In this document: positions 34,304-46,361 of the stretch, piece after piece
Layout: each line of letters begins with the position of its first letter
Numbering within the stretch: the stretch's first letter is position 1
From: Ipomoea triloba
Taxonomy: Eukaryota > Streptophyta > Magnoliopsida > Solanales > Convolvulaceae
Length of the DNA: 64,000 nucleotides
Assembly (NCBI RefSeq): GCF_003576645.1
Contig: NC_044916.1
Coordinates: forward strand, 20,870,095 to 20,934,094
Direction: 5' to 3'
The notes under the pieces: model-generated
Database searches by the model: none
The model's input: only the letters and a program-made list of their open reading frames with translations
Told to the model about the DNA's origin: nothing
Made by a program: the position numbers and the translations under genes

Positions 34304-35868
34304 TCTATATCTACTATACTAATAAGAGCCAAAGAGAGTTAGGCCTAAAATGGGTAGAAAAAATGGTGGTCAAATTATTTAATAAAATGGATGGTTCAGA
34401 TGAATTATTTAATCAAATAGATATGGTTAAGATAATTCAGATTAATATTATTAATAGAGATTACCTAATTTAACCTTACTTTTATGATTATCCGTTAAGT
34501 TTTCTGTTAAATATTTTCTTTTCCGTTAATATTCCGTTAATTTTTAACTTACCCATTAATTTCTATAAGAAAGGTCTTAGATTCGAACCTCATCTCAATC
34601 AAATTTGACATAATTAAGTTTCTCACTCTATTTTACTCTTATTAAATTAAATAAATTAGTAGCTATAACAAAAAATGATACATATGTATTTCTTTAATTT
34701 AGAATTATGTGTCTACAATACCTTTATTTGAAAAAATTATTCATTATCAAAAAATTAAATTAAATAAGAGAAATAATTTCATTAGTTATATTGTCTTTAT
34801 TTTCTCTCATGCAAAGATTCTTTACATTCAAATTTATCAATTGATATTCATTACATTGTCCATTATCTTATTTTTACAATATCTTGTACGTAGTAATTGA
34901 ATATCAAAGTTATAGTACAAAATAATGTTGTATATTTATTTACCAAGTATTTTATTAATACTATGAAAAAAATTAAAATAATTTGAAGCTAATTATATTA
35001 ACTACTTGGAATTGGTTGACAAAGAGAGTACTCAAATAATAACCCAACAAATTGAAGCAGAATCACTCTATTTTACTCTTATTGAATTAAATAAATTAGT
35101 AGTTGCACCAAAAAATGATACATGTGTATTTCTTTAATACCATGAAAAAAATAAAAAAGAATAGTTTGAAACCAATCATATTAACTACTTGGGAGATTTG
35201 TTGACAATGAAAGTACTCAAATAACCCATTACCCAGCAAATTGAAGCGAGAAACTACCTTTTAATATCTTTGGAATACATAATATTTTAAATTTTCAAAT
35301 TTTTATTAATTAATTTAATCTTTTTTCTTAAAGTAGTGATTTCTTTATCCACAATAACTCATTCAACAATAATGGTTGAACCAAATGAACCCCAAGCAGA
35401 ACTTCTAAAGGAAAGTCCATAGCTCCTATATCATAATCTCATTGCATGACGTTGTCATCTATGCTACCAACAATATCCGAATTGCAAATAACACACTACC
35501 AACAAAAAGGAAAAGAACAAATAGTAAAGATGAAGATAATAACAATGTTACTCAAAAGAGAATTAAGAACACTTAGAAAAATTCAAATTAAAAGTAGTAT
35601 TTATTTATACTATCATTTTTAGACCAAATATTTAGACTATTGATTTTACAAGGTTGCAAACATTTATTTTAGTAATATTTATAATGAATTTTCTATATTA
35701 TCTTGGATTCATATACTTTGAGTTAGATATTTAGATAAAAAAATTCGACATTCAATTACACATGTATAAACTTCTCCTATATAATCTTGCATTGATATAC
35801 TTTCAAATATTTATTTAAATATAAACATTGGGCATTAACCCATTCGCGCAATGGGCGTATAAAACTAG
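34304..35868 (+). mobile_element. Non-autonomous Helitron, copy 1
   Basis: The 5' end TCTATATCTACTATACTAAT follows an A. The 3' end has the hairpin CCCATT-CGCGC-AATGGG (about 35839-35855) 9 bp before CTAG (35865-35868). This meets the Helitron rules (5' TC, 3' hairpin plus CTRR, no TSD). Near the end, 35500-35575 reads LPTKRKRTNSKDEDN and TQKRIKNT, similar to the basic tail of RPA-like proteins carried by plant Helitrons; nothing else coding is recognised. Confidence 0.7.
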
Positions 35869-36705
35869 TATATTAATAAGAGCCAAAGAGAGTTAGGTCT
35901 AAAATAGGAAGAAAAAATGGCGGTCAAATTATTTAATCAAATGGATGGTTCAGATTGTTTAGATTTATATTTTTCCTTGAGATTTCCTAATTTATCCTTA
36001 ATTATATGATTATCCGTTAAGTTTTCCGTTAAATATTCTCTTCTCCGTTAATATTCCGTTAACTTTTAACTTACCCATTAATTTCTATAAGAAAGGTCTT
36101 AGGTTCGAAACTCATCTCAATCAAATTTGACATAATTAAGTTCTTCATTCTATTTTACTCTTATTAAATTAAATAAATTAGTAGCTACAACAAAAAATGA
36201 TACATATGTATTTCTTTAATTTAGAATTATGTGTCTACAATACCTTTATTTGAAAAAATTATTCATTATCAAAAAATTAAATTAAATAAGAGAAATAATT
36301 AAATTAGTTATATTGTCTTTATTTTCTCTCATGCAAAGATTCTTTACATTCAAATTTATCAATTAATATTCATTACATTGTCCATTATCTTATTTTTACA
36401 ATATCTTGTAATTAAATATCAAAGTTATAATACAAAATAATGTTATATATTTATTTGCCAAGTATTTTATTAATACCATGAAAAAAAATTTAAAAAAAAA
36501 ATAATTTGAAGCTAATTATATTAACTACTTGGGGATTGGTTGACAAAGAGAGTACTCAAATAACCCAACAAATTGAAACGGAATCACTCTATTTTACTCT
36601 TATTGAATTAGATAAATTAATAGTTACAACAAAAAATGATACATGTGGATTTCTTTAATTTATAATTATGTGTCTACAATGCCTTTATTTAAAAAAAAAT
36701 ATTCC

Positions 36706-37089
36706 TAGGTCTTAGACAGGGGATCCGCTTTCTCCGTATTTATTCATTCTCTGTGCGGAGGGGCTTTCCCATCTTCTTACTCGGTGTGTTCAGAATAAAT
36801 CTCTTTCGGCTTGTTCTGTTGCTCGTGGGGCTCCTGGTATTTCACATCTTTTCTTCGCTGACGATAGTTTGATTTTTTTCAAGGCTACGCTTGGGGAAGC
36901 ACAAGTAGTGCGGAATTGCCTTGTGAATTATGAGAAGATATCAGGTCAATCTGTCAACTTTGATAAGTCATGTGTGATTTTTAGTAGAAATGTTGGGGGC
37001 CAGGAAGCTACATTGGTGTCAGCTAGGCTTGGAGTGAGTTGTGTTGATTCAATTGGAAAATATTTGGGCTTGCCACTCGGTGTAGATAG
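36706..37089 (+). pseudogene. LINE reverse transcriptase fragment
   Basis: GLRQGDPLSPYLF (RT motif 4), then SHLFFADDSLIFFKA with the catalytic FADD box, then YEKISGQSVNFDKS and IGKYLGLPLGVDSVG (thumb). The open frame at 36869-37162 runs on into the solo LTR, so its last 25 codons are LTR sequence. Confidence 0.85.
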
Positions 37090-37574
37090 TGTTGGCAAAT
37101 GGATTAATTTGGCAGCAGCCACATTGGTTAGGCAAGTTGCAAAGTTTGATCAAGAATGTTAGGCAAGTCCAAGAGTTAGGCACCTACAAAGTTTGAACAA
37201 AAATATTTATTGTTTGGTCCCTACATTTTAGGCTAACTACAAAATGACCCCAATTTCTCAACTATAAATAGGGAGGTCATTTGCCATTCTTGTCATCCCA
37301 AATCATTCTATTCTTCCCTCATATACTAGAGATATTAGAGAGTTTGTTGAGTGTATTTCTCCTTCCTAGCAAGAGAGAATTATCCTTGTTTTCTCCTTGT
37401 TAGTTAGAGAGTGGTTGTAACTCCTATTTTCTCATAGTGAAATTCTTCTACCCTTGCCCGTGGTTTTTACCCTAATTTGTTTAGGGGTTTTCCACGTAAA
37501 ATCTGTGCCTCATTTATTTTTCTTTCTCAAATTATTGTTGCAATCTGATCTATCCCACTTCCGCGGGCGCAACA
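37090..37574 (+). mobile_element. Solo LTR, Ty1/copia type, 485 bp
   Basis: Starts TGTTGGCAAATGG, ends GGGCGCAACA, with a perfect 5-bp TSD GATAG (37085-37089 and 37575-37579). The 3' part has the copia R-U5 signature GTGGTTTTTACC...GGGTTTTCCACGTAAAATC. Removing it rejoins the LINE protein at GLPLGVDR-NKKEVLSF. Confidence 0.88.
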
Positions 37575-38169
37575 GATAGGAATAAGAAGGAGGTTCTTAG
37601 TTTTATTGAAACAAGCAAAGAGTTGGTGGTTGGAATAAGAGGATTCTATCCAGGGCCGGTAAGGAAATTTTATTGAAGAGTGTGGCTCAGGCTCTTCCAA
37701 CTTATACTATGAGTGTCTACTATCTTCCCATTACTTTTTGTCTGAACCTTGAGAGGATTATGAATAAGTTTTGGTGCGAGTCTAAGCCTAATGGAGGTGG
37801 GGGAATTCATTGGCTCTCATGGTCTTGCATGCATGTGTGTCCCTAAAAAATATGGTGGTCTGGGTTTCAAATGGTTGCATGAGTTTATTCTCGCCCTTTT
37901 AGCAAAGCAAGGCTGGCGATTTATGTTAAATCCAGACTCGATGGTGGCGAAGGTTTTTAAAGCTCGGTACTTCCCCAATTGTTCCTTTTTACATGCAAAG
38001 CTAGGAGCTAATCCCAGTTATGTTTGGAGGTCTATTCTGTCAGCTCAAGGTGTTCTTCAGAAGGGTTGTTTTAGGCGGATTGGTAATGGGAGGTGTACTA
38101 GCATTTGGGATACACCGTGGTTACCTGATAAGGATGCTCCATATATTCTTACCCCACGTTCTGAACAGC
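37575..38169 (+). pseudogene. LINE polyprotein, region after RT
   Basis: RNKKEVLSFIE, then after frame changes GGWNKRILSRAGKEILLKSV, SVYYLPITFCLNLERIMNKF, VCVPKKYGGLGFKWLHEFIL and RRIGNGRCTSIWDTPWLPDK: the standard connector of plant LINE pol. Frame shifts near 37615 and 37790 show decay. It breaks off at the hAT insertion after PRSEQ. Confidence 0.8.
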
Positions 38170-41100
38170 CAGGGACGGACCCAGGATTACACGATGGGGG
38201 GGGCCGATCAGCTGATGTCGTGGCATACACTGCTCTATAAAATACTCATTTAATATATACTAACATAAATCATTACTCTTTTCTTTAAAAAAAATAATAA
38301 ATCATTACATTACAAATCTACTAAAATTTAGAACGTCTCTCTTGCATATCACGGAAATCATCTATAATTGAATCTATACTAAATTGTTTTGCAATTTGTT
38401 TTTCAATGTACACTAACAAACAATCATTAAGAAATTGATCACCCATCTTGTTACGGAGTGTAGTCTTGACTATTTTCATGGCAGAAAATGATCGTTCTGT
38501 AGTAGCTGTAGATACGGGAAGCGTGAGGATGAGAGTTACTATTCTGAAGACAAGAGGAAAGATGTCCAACTTTCTAGTTTTCACCAACCATTGACAGAGA
38601 TCAGAAATGCTTTCTAGTGCTTTAAAATCATGAAGTTGTTTCACATGTTCAAAATGTTCAAGTTGCATTCTTAATTGTAAAATCTCATAATCTGCAAAGT
38701 CTTGTGGGTAAAACTTCTCTACCAACTTGCAAATGTCATCAATTCTGAATGCTAAACGCATTTCTTTTGGATCAAGGGATGAACTAAGAATAATTAATTC
38801 CATTGCTTTATCATCAAACCTATTGTTCAACTCTTGCAATTGAGAATCAATAACCGCATTAAAAATATCAACTTTGTAATGATGTCCAATTGTTAATTCA
38901 TCTTGTTGATGTCTAGCCCTTCCTCTTCTTGCAATATATTGAGCATCAAAATCTGGTACAGTTATATTGACATTCTCACAAAAAGACTTCACACTTGAAA
39001 CTAGTTCATCCCATCCATTATCTCTTAATTTTTGAATAAGCAATTTAGTAGATGTCACAAGATGCATTGCATTCAATATATCTTGAGTTTGGAGTTGCAA
39101 AGCTTGGCAGAGCATATTAGAAATCTCTAGAACTTTTTTCATGAGGTGCATAATGAATACAAATTCAAAAGAAGTCATTACCTCATAAGCTGCATCGGCA
39201 TCTCCACGGTGAGTAGGTGTAGTTCCATCTTCAATAATGTTTAGTAAAACTTCACATGTTGCACTAAACATTCTCATCAAACTTGATATGGATTTCAAAT
39301 GAGAACTCCAACGAGTATCACCTGGCCGTTGTAAAGAACCAATTTGGTTAAGACCCTTCCCACTTTCAAGCTCATCAATACTAAGCAAATGAGCAATATT
39401 TGAGGCATGAACAGCTTTTAACTGGTCGTTGCGCTTACATGAAGCCCCAACAACATTAATAATGGAGTTCAAATGAGTGAAAAAATGATGAATAGGGATG
39501 ACTTCCTTTGAAGAAGCTACTAATGCCAATTGCAATCGATGTGCAAAACAATGAATATAATAAGCATAAGGGCATTTATCCAAGATTAAAGCTTTCAATC
39601 CATTCCATTCTCCACGCATGTTACTTGCACCATCATAACCTTGTCCTCGAATATTTTGAACATCAAGATTATGATGAGATAAGATAGAAAAGATACATTC
39701 TTTCAATGTTGATGCAATAGTGTCCTTAACATGAACAACTCCAAAAAATCGCTCTTGTATAAACCCATCTCTATCAACAAATCTCAAGACAATAGACATT
39801 TGTTCCTTCTTTGATTCATCTCGAGCTTCATCAACAATGATACAAAATTTTGCATCACCAATTTCTTCTCGGATAGCACTTTTTACTTTAGTTGCCAACA
39901 CTTGCAAAATTTGTTTTTGTATTCTTGGTGATGTGTATGTTGCATTTCGTGGGGCTTTATCAAGAACTTTTGTTACTTCATCATTAAAAGAGGCAATGAT
40001 ACCCAATAGCTCTAAAAAGTTTCCACGATTTGTTGATGTTATTGACTCATCATCACCTCTAAAAGAACATCCTTGAGATGCAAGCCATCTCGTTGCCTCA
40101 ATTACAGTTCTCAATCGAAGTCTATTTTCAACTACTTCTTGAGATGTGAATTTCTCAATATGTTGTGCAATGTGTGATTGTTGGTTCATGAGATCCGCAC
40201 AAGCTTTCTCGGCATCTCGATGAGGGGAGGTGAGATCTTTCCCAATATGTGCTAAAAATGAGCAATTTTTTCCATCTCTAACTTTCTTCCATGATCGAAA
40301 ACCATTGATTGTAAAAGCATGCAATCCGGAAGGCCCCTCTTGAGTATGAAATAAATAACATGGTAGACAAAATGCTGCATCTTTACTAGGAGAATATTCT
40401 AGCCAAGAAGGGTATAATTTAAACCAAGATGCTTGAAAACTACGAGCATGCTTTTCTCCCGATTTTGGATACTTTGAAAGCAAACATTGATATGGGCCAG
40501 CCTTAATATAAGCTCTCCTAATTTCATCACGCTTGTCAATAGGACACTTCCATATTGGCAGTCGCAATCCCGGATCACGTTCTAATGCTTGAATGTCAAA
40601 GTTCTCATTGATTTCAATTCTTTGAGATTTTTCAGGACGACTCTCAGAATTCAATTGATCAATACTTGTAGATGAATTTACTTGAGATGTTGAATCTTCA
40701 GAATTTTTTCTTTTAAAAAAGTTATCTATCCTTTGTGTCTTTTTCGTTATAGGATCTATAGTTCAATCTTCCTGTGTTCACAAATCAGAAATCACAAATA
40801 TTCACAAATCACAATATTAATAATTTGGTAAGTCAATTAAACAATTAAATTATCCAAGTCAATTAAACATTAAAATAATTAAATATATAATGCTACTATA
40901 ATTACAAAAAAATATTTTATTTTTTAAACTATTTACAATTTCGTGTTTTTCTTTTTAAACTAACCAAGTTCAATATGTCTTAAATCTGAATACAATTCCA
41001 TGTATTATGTATATGCTTTCAACTTCCTTAGTTCCTTCTCTCTTTTTTTTTTCAACATATTTATTAATTTATGCAATTATGCAATTACGATTTCAAAATT

Positions 41101-41765
41101 CAAACAAGTGTTCTCAAAATTCAACAACTATTTACAATACTAATTCTATAATACTACCCCTAATAAATTTATAAATTCATTCTTCTACAATTCTACAAAA
41201 TATATAAGAATACAAATTTACAAAGTAATTATTCAGAGCTACAAGAAAATAAAAAAAATTACCAGATTTATTGTTGAAGAAGAACAGAAAATTGATGATT
41301 TGAAGATGATGAAACTCAGGAGTCCAAAAAGAGTGACTCTGTAAATGAAACCAGGAGTGAGCTTGCTTAATTTCTTTAGTGTTCAAATCTTCAATTACTC
41401 TTCTGAGTGGAGCACTGGAGCCGGTGGAGGAAAGTAGACAACAAGTGATTTCAACTTTCAACATTTGCAAATAAAATAAAATAATAATAATAATAAAACA
41501 AAAGCTAGTGGGTTTCAACTTTCAAAAAAAACAAAAGTACTCCATACTTCCTGCAACTCTTTGGCTTTTTCTAAACTAATGACAAATTTTTTTTATGGAC
41601 TTAAGAGTTAAGAAGGGCGGAGGGGGGGGCAGGGAAATATGTTGGGGGGGGCCAAGTGGCCAACTGGCCAAGAATATATATAATATATATATACAGTATA
41701 ATAGTAAAAAAAAAAAATTTGGGGGGGGCCAAGGCCCCCTAACTAACAACATAGGTCCGTCCCTG
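38170..41765 (-). mobile_element. hAT element with intact transposase ORF, 3.6 kb
   Basis: Termini CAGGGACGGACC on the left and, complemented, CAGGGACGGACCTATG on the right. The target repeat is GAACAGC (7 bp matched; 38163-38169 and 41766-41772), near the 8 bp expected for hAT. Removing it restores the LINE reading PRSEQ-HGLATVSALID. Subterminal DNA contains G runs (GGGGGGG at 38197-38204, 41625-41655, 41719-41728). The single gene is on the minus strand. Confidence 0.85.
38321..40654 (-). CDS. hAT-family transposase, ZMYM1-like (TTF zinc finger, DUF4371, hAT dimerisation)
   Basis: 777 codons open from the first Met, with no stop or frameshift. Residues about 95-125: TTF-type zinc finger (SWFKLYPSWLEYS, AAFCLPCYLF). 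Residues about 130-390: DUF4371-type catalytic core with CIIVDEARDES and GQGYDGASNMRGEWNGL carrying the acidic residues expected of the RNase H-like fold, then YAYYIHCFAHRLQLALV. C-terminus about 700-750: hAT dimerisation region (LPVSTATTERSFSAMKIVKT). The frame stays open upstream to a TGA near 40757 and includes RIDNFFKRK, a usual N-terminal motif, so a spliced exon further right is likely. The length fits the family. It catalyses cut-and-paste of its own element; activity is untested. Confidence 0.9.
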   Translation of the reverse strand: MNSESRPEKSQRIEINENFDIQALERDPGLRLPIWKCPIDKRDEIRRAYIKAGPYQCLLSKYPKSGEKHARSFQASWFKLYPSWLEYSPSKDAAFCLPCYLFHTQEGPSGLHAFTINGFRSWKKVRDGKNCSFLAHIGKDLTSPHRDAEKACADLMNQQSHIAQHIEKFTSQEVVENRLRLRTVIEATRWLASQGCSFRGDDESITSTNRGNFLELLGIIASFNDEVTKVLDKAPRNATYTSPRIQKQILQVLATKVKSAIREEIGDAKFCIIVDEARDESKKEQMSIVLRFVDRDGFIQERFFGVVHVKDTIASTLKECIFSILSHHNLDVQNIRGQGYDGASNMRGEWNGLKALILDKCPYAYYIHCFAHRLQLALVASSKEVIPIHHFFTHLNSIINVVGASCKRNDQLKAVHASNIAHLLSIDELESGKGLNQIGSLQRPGDTRWSSHLKSISSLMRMFSATCEVLLNIIEDGTTPTHRGDADAAYEVMTSFEFVFIMHLMKKVLEISNMLCQALQLQTQDILNAMHLVTSTKLLIQKLRDNGWDELVSSVKSFCENVNITVPDFDAQYIARRGRARHQQDELTIGHHYKVDIFNAVIDSQLQELNNRFDDKAMELIILSSSLDPKEMRLAFRIDDICKLVEKFYPQDFADYEILQLRMQLEHFEHVKQLHDFKALESISDLCQWLVKTRKLDIFPLVFRIVTLILTLPVSTATTERSFSAMKIVKTTLRNKMGDQFLNDCLLVYIEKQIAKQFSIDSIIDDFRDMQERRSKF

Positions 41766-42921
41766 GAACAGCACGGCTTGGCTACAGTTTCGGCTCTTAT
41801 TGATCCTATATTAGCTGACTGGGATATTCCTCTACTCGGAGATGTTTTGTACCAGAGATATTGAGTTGATTATGAAAATCCCCCTCTCCCTCTCTTTCCA
41901 TGATCAATGGTGTTGGAGGGATGATTTGCGTGGTGTGTACGCTGTGAAACATGGGTACAAGCTGCTTACGGGGTATGCCACCAATCTAAATTCTCAGTTT
42001 ACTGCTTGGCCAAGGTTATGGAAGCTTGGTTTACCTCTTAAAATTCTTAACTTTGTATGGACGTGTACGACGCTTTCTTGTAGAGGTGTTAATATTGATA
42101 TTCTATGTCCACTGTACAGGCTTCATCCTGAGACTCCAGTGCATATTTTTCGCCACTGCCAGTACACATGCGATTTATGGGATAATTATTCAGCTTTGCC
42201 AATTACTGCTTTGGATGATACTTTTGAAGGGTGGCTCTCATGCGTTCTTTCTGGTCATGATGAGCAGCTCATACATGCTTGTGTGGCTTTATGCTATTCT
42301 ATATGGATGAACAGAAATGATATGGTCTTTAATCACAAAGCTTGGTCGACGAATGAGGTGATGAGGATGACTACTCTTTTCCTTAATGAATGGAACAGTC
42401 CTTTGATCAATAATGTAGAGCCGGCTGATCCTAATATTAGACATCATAATTCTTTTGTGCAGGAGAATGGCAGTGTTCATATTCATGTAGATGCTGCAGT
42501 TTTTTCGGATAAAGTGGAGGGTTTTATCTCGGCGATAGTCCATGATGGTGATAGACGATTTCTTGGGGCTAGAAGTGACTCGGTTAGATGCTTGCATGAC
42601 CCTATTTTAGCAGAGGCTACGACTGTTAAAGAGGCTCTCTCTTGGGCTAAGGATTGTGGATGGCAAAAACTAGTTATCTATTCAGACTGTCAGCTTGTTT
42701 GCACAATGTTGAGAACTTCTTCACCGAATCTTTCTTATACTGGTTATGTTCTCCGTGATTGTTTAAGTCTTAAACGGCATTTTGTTTATGTGTCGTTTCA
42801 GTTTGTCCCTAGATCAGCAAATACGTTGGCTCATGCTTTGGCTAGAGCTACAACGTCTGGTCCGAGTACTTGGTTTACTACTTATCCTACTTGTATTCAA
42901 CATTTGCTTATTCATGATTAA
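41766..42921 (+). pseudogene. LINE zf-RVT and RNase H domains
   Basis: After the hAT element the LINE resumes with HGLATVSALIDPILADWDIP; a frameshift near 41845-41860 leads into the 359-codon frame 41842-42921. Residues about 12-115 are the zinc-binding RT-associated domain (zf-RVT: KLGLPLKILNFVWTC, CPLYRLHPETPVHIFRHC). Residues about 210-340 are a plant-type RNase H: HVDAAVFSD, ILAEATTVKEALSWAKD, VIYSDCQLVCTML, RSANTLAHALARA. The ORF ends 24 bp before the poly(A) run. Confidence 0.85.
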
Positions 42922-43894
42922 TACAGTTCTGTTTTGATTTTCAAAAAAAAAAAATATTCCTTATCAATAAATTAAATAAGAAAAATAATTTCATTAGTTA
43001 TATTGTGTTTATTTTCTCTAATGCAAAGATTCTGTAATTCAAATTCATCAATTGATATTCATTACATTGTTCATTATGTTCTTTTTACACTACATTGTAA
43101 TTAAAAATCAAAGTTATAATACAAAATAATAAAATATATTTATTTTTCAAGTATTTTATTAATACCATGAAAAAAATAAAAAAGAATAGTTTGAAACCAA
43201 TCATATTAACTACTTGGGAGATTTGTTGACAATGAAAGTATTCAAATAACCCATTACCCAGCAAATTGAAGCGAGAAACTACCTTTTAATATCTTTGGAA
43301 TACATCATATTTAAAATTTTCAAATTTTTACTAATTTATTTTATCTTTTTCCTTAAACTAGGGATTTCTTTATCCACAATAACTCATTCAACAATAATGG
43401 TTGAACCAAATGAATCCCAGGCAGAACACCTAAAGGAAAGTCCATAGCTCCTATATCATAATCTCATTACATGACGGTGTCATCTATGTTACCAACAATA
43501 ACCCAATTGCAAATAACACACTACCAACAAAAAGGAAGAGAACAAATAGTAAAGATGAAGACAATGACAATGTTACTCAAAAGAGAATTAAGAATACTTA
43601 GAAAAAATCAAACTAAAAGTAGTAATTTATTTAGACTATCATTTTTAGACCAAATATTTAGACTATCGATTTTACAAAGTTGCAAACATTTATTTTAGTG
43701 ACAATTATAATGAATTTCCTATATTATCTTGGATTCATATACTTTGAGTTACATATTTAAATTAAAAAATTCGACATTCAATTACCTATGTAGAAACTTC
43801 TCCTATATAATCTTGCATTAATATACTTTCAAATATTTATTTAAATATAAACATTGGGCATTAACACATTCGCGCAATGCGTGTGTAGAACTAG

Positions 43895-44906
43895 TTACTA
43901 AAATAAATATGAGAAAAATGGAAAATAATTTAATTATATTATATTATGTAATATGATCAATGTTTAGCTTAATTACCATAATAATTATTAGACAATTATT
44001 ATTAGTCAATTACACTAATATATGTGCAATTATACTTTTATACCTTAATAAGTATATTCATTTTCATAGTATCGCATTTAATTTTTCTTCCTCATCCATA
44101 TTTGAATAAATTAATTGTAATTATTATAAAAAATATATAACAACCCATGTTTAATTAATTTTTTAAAGTTTAAATAACTTAAAGTTTTCAAAAGGAAAGT
44201 GTAATTAATTTTTTTTTAAAGTTTTTAAATAATTTTCAATCAATTTTCATTTAATAAGTAATATCCTTTTACTTTTCCAATTTGCCTAATTTCCGTTTCC
44301 TTTTCTATTAGGATCTTTTTATATTTTCAATCAATTAGTAAAATCAGTTTTCTTTTCCATTTTATCTTTACTATTGTTTGGGCGGAAATTTTACAAAGGA
44401 TGATTTTATTTTTATTAATAGTAGTATAGATATAGAAGTATAGATAAGTATTCGAAATATTATTATTTGTGTCAATAATAATTAGTAAATTATTTTTTCT
44501 TATAAAATTACTCATAATTTTCAAGGAATTTTCTTATATATATTTATTATTGCAGAATTTTTTTTCCATTATTCTCACAATTATAATGGTTTAATTATTC
44601 TCAAAATTTGGTAAATAAAATTTTGTTCCCAATTAAATTTTATTAATTTTTTTTACCAATTAATTAGTAATTTTAGTTTGTGTGGGGAAGTTGAAGGGGA
44701 TGATTTTACTTTTATTAATAGTATTGATATGTGAATATAAAAACAATATATTACCAATTAATAGATATTAGTTCATTTCGATTTTACATTTTCTTACTAA
44801 ATAAGCTTTATTAATTATTTGACTAATTAAATATTTAATTAATTGACTACAAAAGTTTGGGCAGAAAAATGAAATAGGATGATTTTACTTTTATATATAG
44901 TATAGA
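43895..44906 (-). mobile_element. Helitron-derived DNA, right part
   Basis: Continues the sequence broken at 34303. Minus-strand Helitron-type 5' termini (A^TCTATACTAC..., A^..TCTATACTATATATAAAAG) end at 44430 and 44906. Parallel to 4440-5256. Confidence 0.5.
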
Positions 44907-44994
44907 AGTATAGATTCAATATTTTTAATTATATGTCCAAATGGTTGATACGATATTACAAAAATATAGAAAGTAAAGTAATTAAGGTAACCAA

Positions 44995-44996
<2 letters not shown>

Positions 44997-45035
<39 letters not shown>
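44997..45035. repeat. (ATT)n microsatellite
   Basis: About 12 uninterrupted ATT units. Confidence 0.95.
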
Positions 45036-46317
45036 AGGAAATGACGTGAATAATGTGTAGTAGTTTAGGCTATATAAGGTATGACTAAATAGAATAGAGA
45101 TTTTATTTTATAATTATTCTATGTGTGACTATTAAATTATGTTTTCTTTTTCATTTTTTCTTTTTTATTGTTAATATTATTAGTATTAATCATTAAATTA
45201 TGGACCCTTTTTTATTTCTTTTTCTATTGTTTCCTCAATAAATTTTCATTTTCTATTGTTTGGACAAAAGTGGTTGGACGGGAAAGCACGAAATGGAAAT
45301 TTTGTTAGGATTTTCCTTTTTATTAGAAACCTTATTATTATTAGTCAATTTCCTGGTAAGTTAATTTCGTTCTGTTTTCTATTTTTCCTCGTAAGTTAAT
45401 TTTGTTTCCTTTTTCATTTTTCATTTTTACTGCTAACAATATTAATATTAATCATTGAATTATGAATCATTTTTTATTTTTCTTTTCTATTGTTTGCTAA
45501 ATATTTTTTTAATTGTTTGGCCTGAAGTGTTTGGGCATGTACTCCAATTTTCAGGGGAAGAGGATGCAAAAGTTCTCGTTTTGCCATTTCTAATTCCGGT
45601 AATTCCTCAAAATTCAATTCAATCGATGCATATGTTTATATTTTTTTGTTTTTTTGTTGGTTTGTTTTTGTTTTTCTTTGAATAGTAAAAATAATAACTT
45701 GAATGCTAAGCCATTTCTCCACCATTTCATCAAAGTCCGAGTAACTGATTCAATGCTAGATCATCACGTATATACAAAAATAAATCACATAAAAATGACT
45801 TAAAAACAAAAAAGGACCCATCTTTAAGCATATGCATACATGTTCCTGCACACAGAAGACGTGCTAATAAACATATGCATACATGTGGGAAACATGGAAA
45901 TTAGGAAGAAAACCGAGAGAGAATTACAGACCAATGGAAATGTTAATGGCGACGACGATCAAGATCGGGAATGACGACAACCACCATTCTTGGAAAAACC
46001 TTAGAGAGAGGATCCAATTCTTGAATCTCTTGAGTAGTGCACAGGAGGGAGGCAAACCCAAGTTTGATCCTATCATTTTATAGGCATGGCGTAGGGATCC
46101 TTTTTATTTTATTTTTTTTTTAATTTTCAGGCAATTAGTAATTCTCATTCCCTTTTTTAATTTTCATTTTCTAGTATTAATGATTAATTTATGTTTTCTT
46201 TTTCATTTTTAATCAATTAGGGATCTTTTTTATTTATAGTAAAGTAGTGATTTTCGTTTCCTTTTTCATTTTCTATCAATTAGGTGCCAATTAAGGCACA
46301 AATATGCGTAAGAGTTA

Positions 46318-46361
<44 letters not shown>

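Larger units (their letters stand above)
36706..42945 (+). mobile_element. 5'-truncated LINE (L1 type) in Helitron copy 2
   Basis: A 15-bp TSD AAAAAAAAATATTCC lies at 36691-36705 and 42946-42960, and the right end is an A run. The coding strand is plus. It opens inside reverse transcriptase (GLRQGDPLSPYLFILCAEGL) and ends with RNase H, so ORF1, endonuclease and the front of RT are missing, as is usual for target-primed insertions. It is interrupted by a copia solo LTR (37090-37574) and by a hAT element (38170-41765). Confidence 0.88.
35869..43894 (+). mobile_element. Non-autonomous Helitron, copy 2, carrying a LINE insertion
   Basis: It starts TATATTAATAAGAGCCAAAG directly after CTAG of copy 1 and follows copy 1 closely throughout (for example AACAATAATGGTTGAACCAA at about 35367 and 43388). 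It ends with a degenerate hairpin (CACATTCGCGCAATGCG) and CTAG at 43891-43894. Without the LINE it is about 1.77 kb. The first dozen bases of a normal 5' end are missing, so it may have arisen with, or inserted at, the end of copy 1. The RPA-like tail LPTKRKRTNSK recurs at 43520-43600. Confidence 0.65.

Noticed and set aside
37141..37170. Left end of the copia solo LTR at TGTTAGGCAAG (37157)
   Set aside because: Flanks there do not match; starting at 37090 gives a perfect GATAG duplication and restores the LINE reading.
41177..41518. First exon of the hAT transposase gene
   Set aside because: The peptide lacks any hAT N-terminal motif; the real upstream exon, if there is one, could not be placed.
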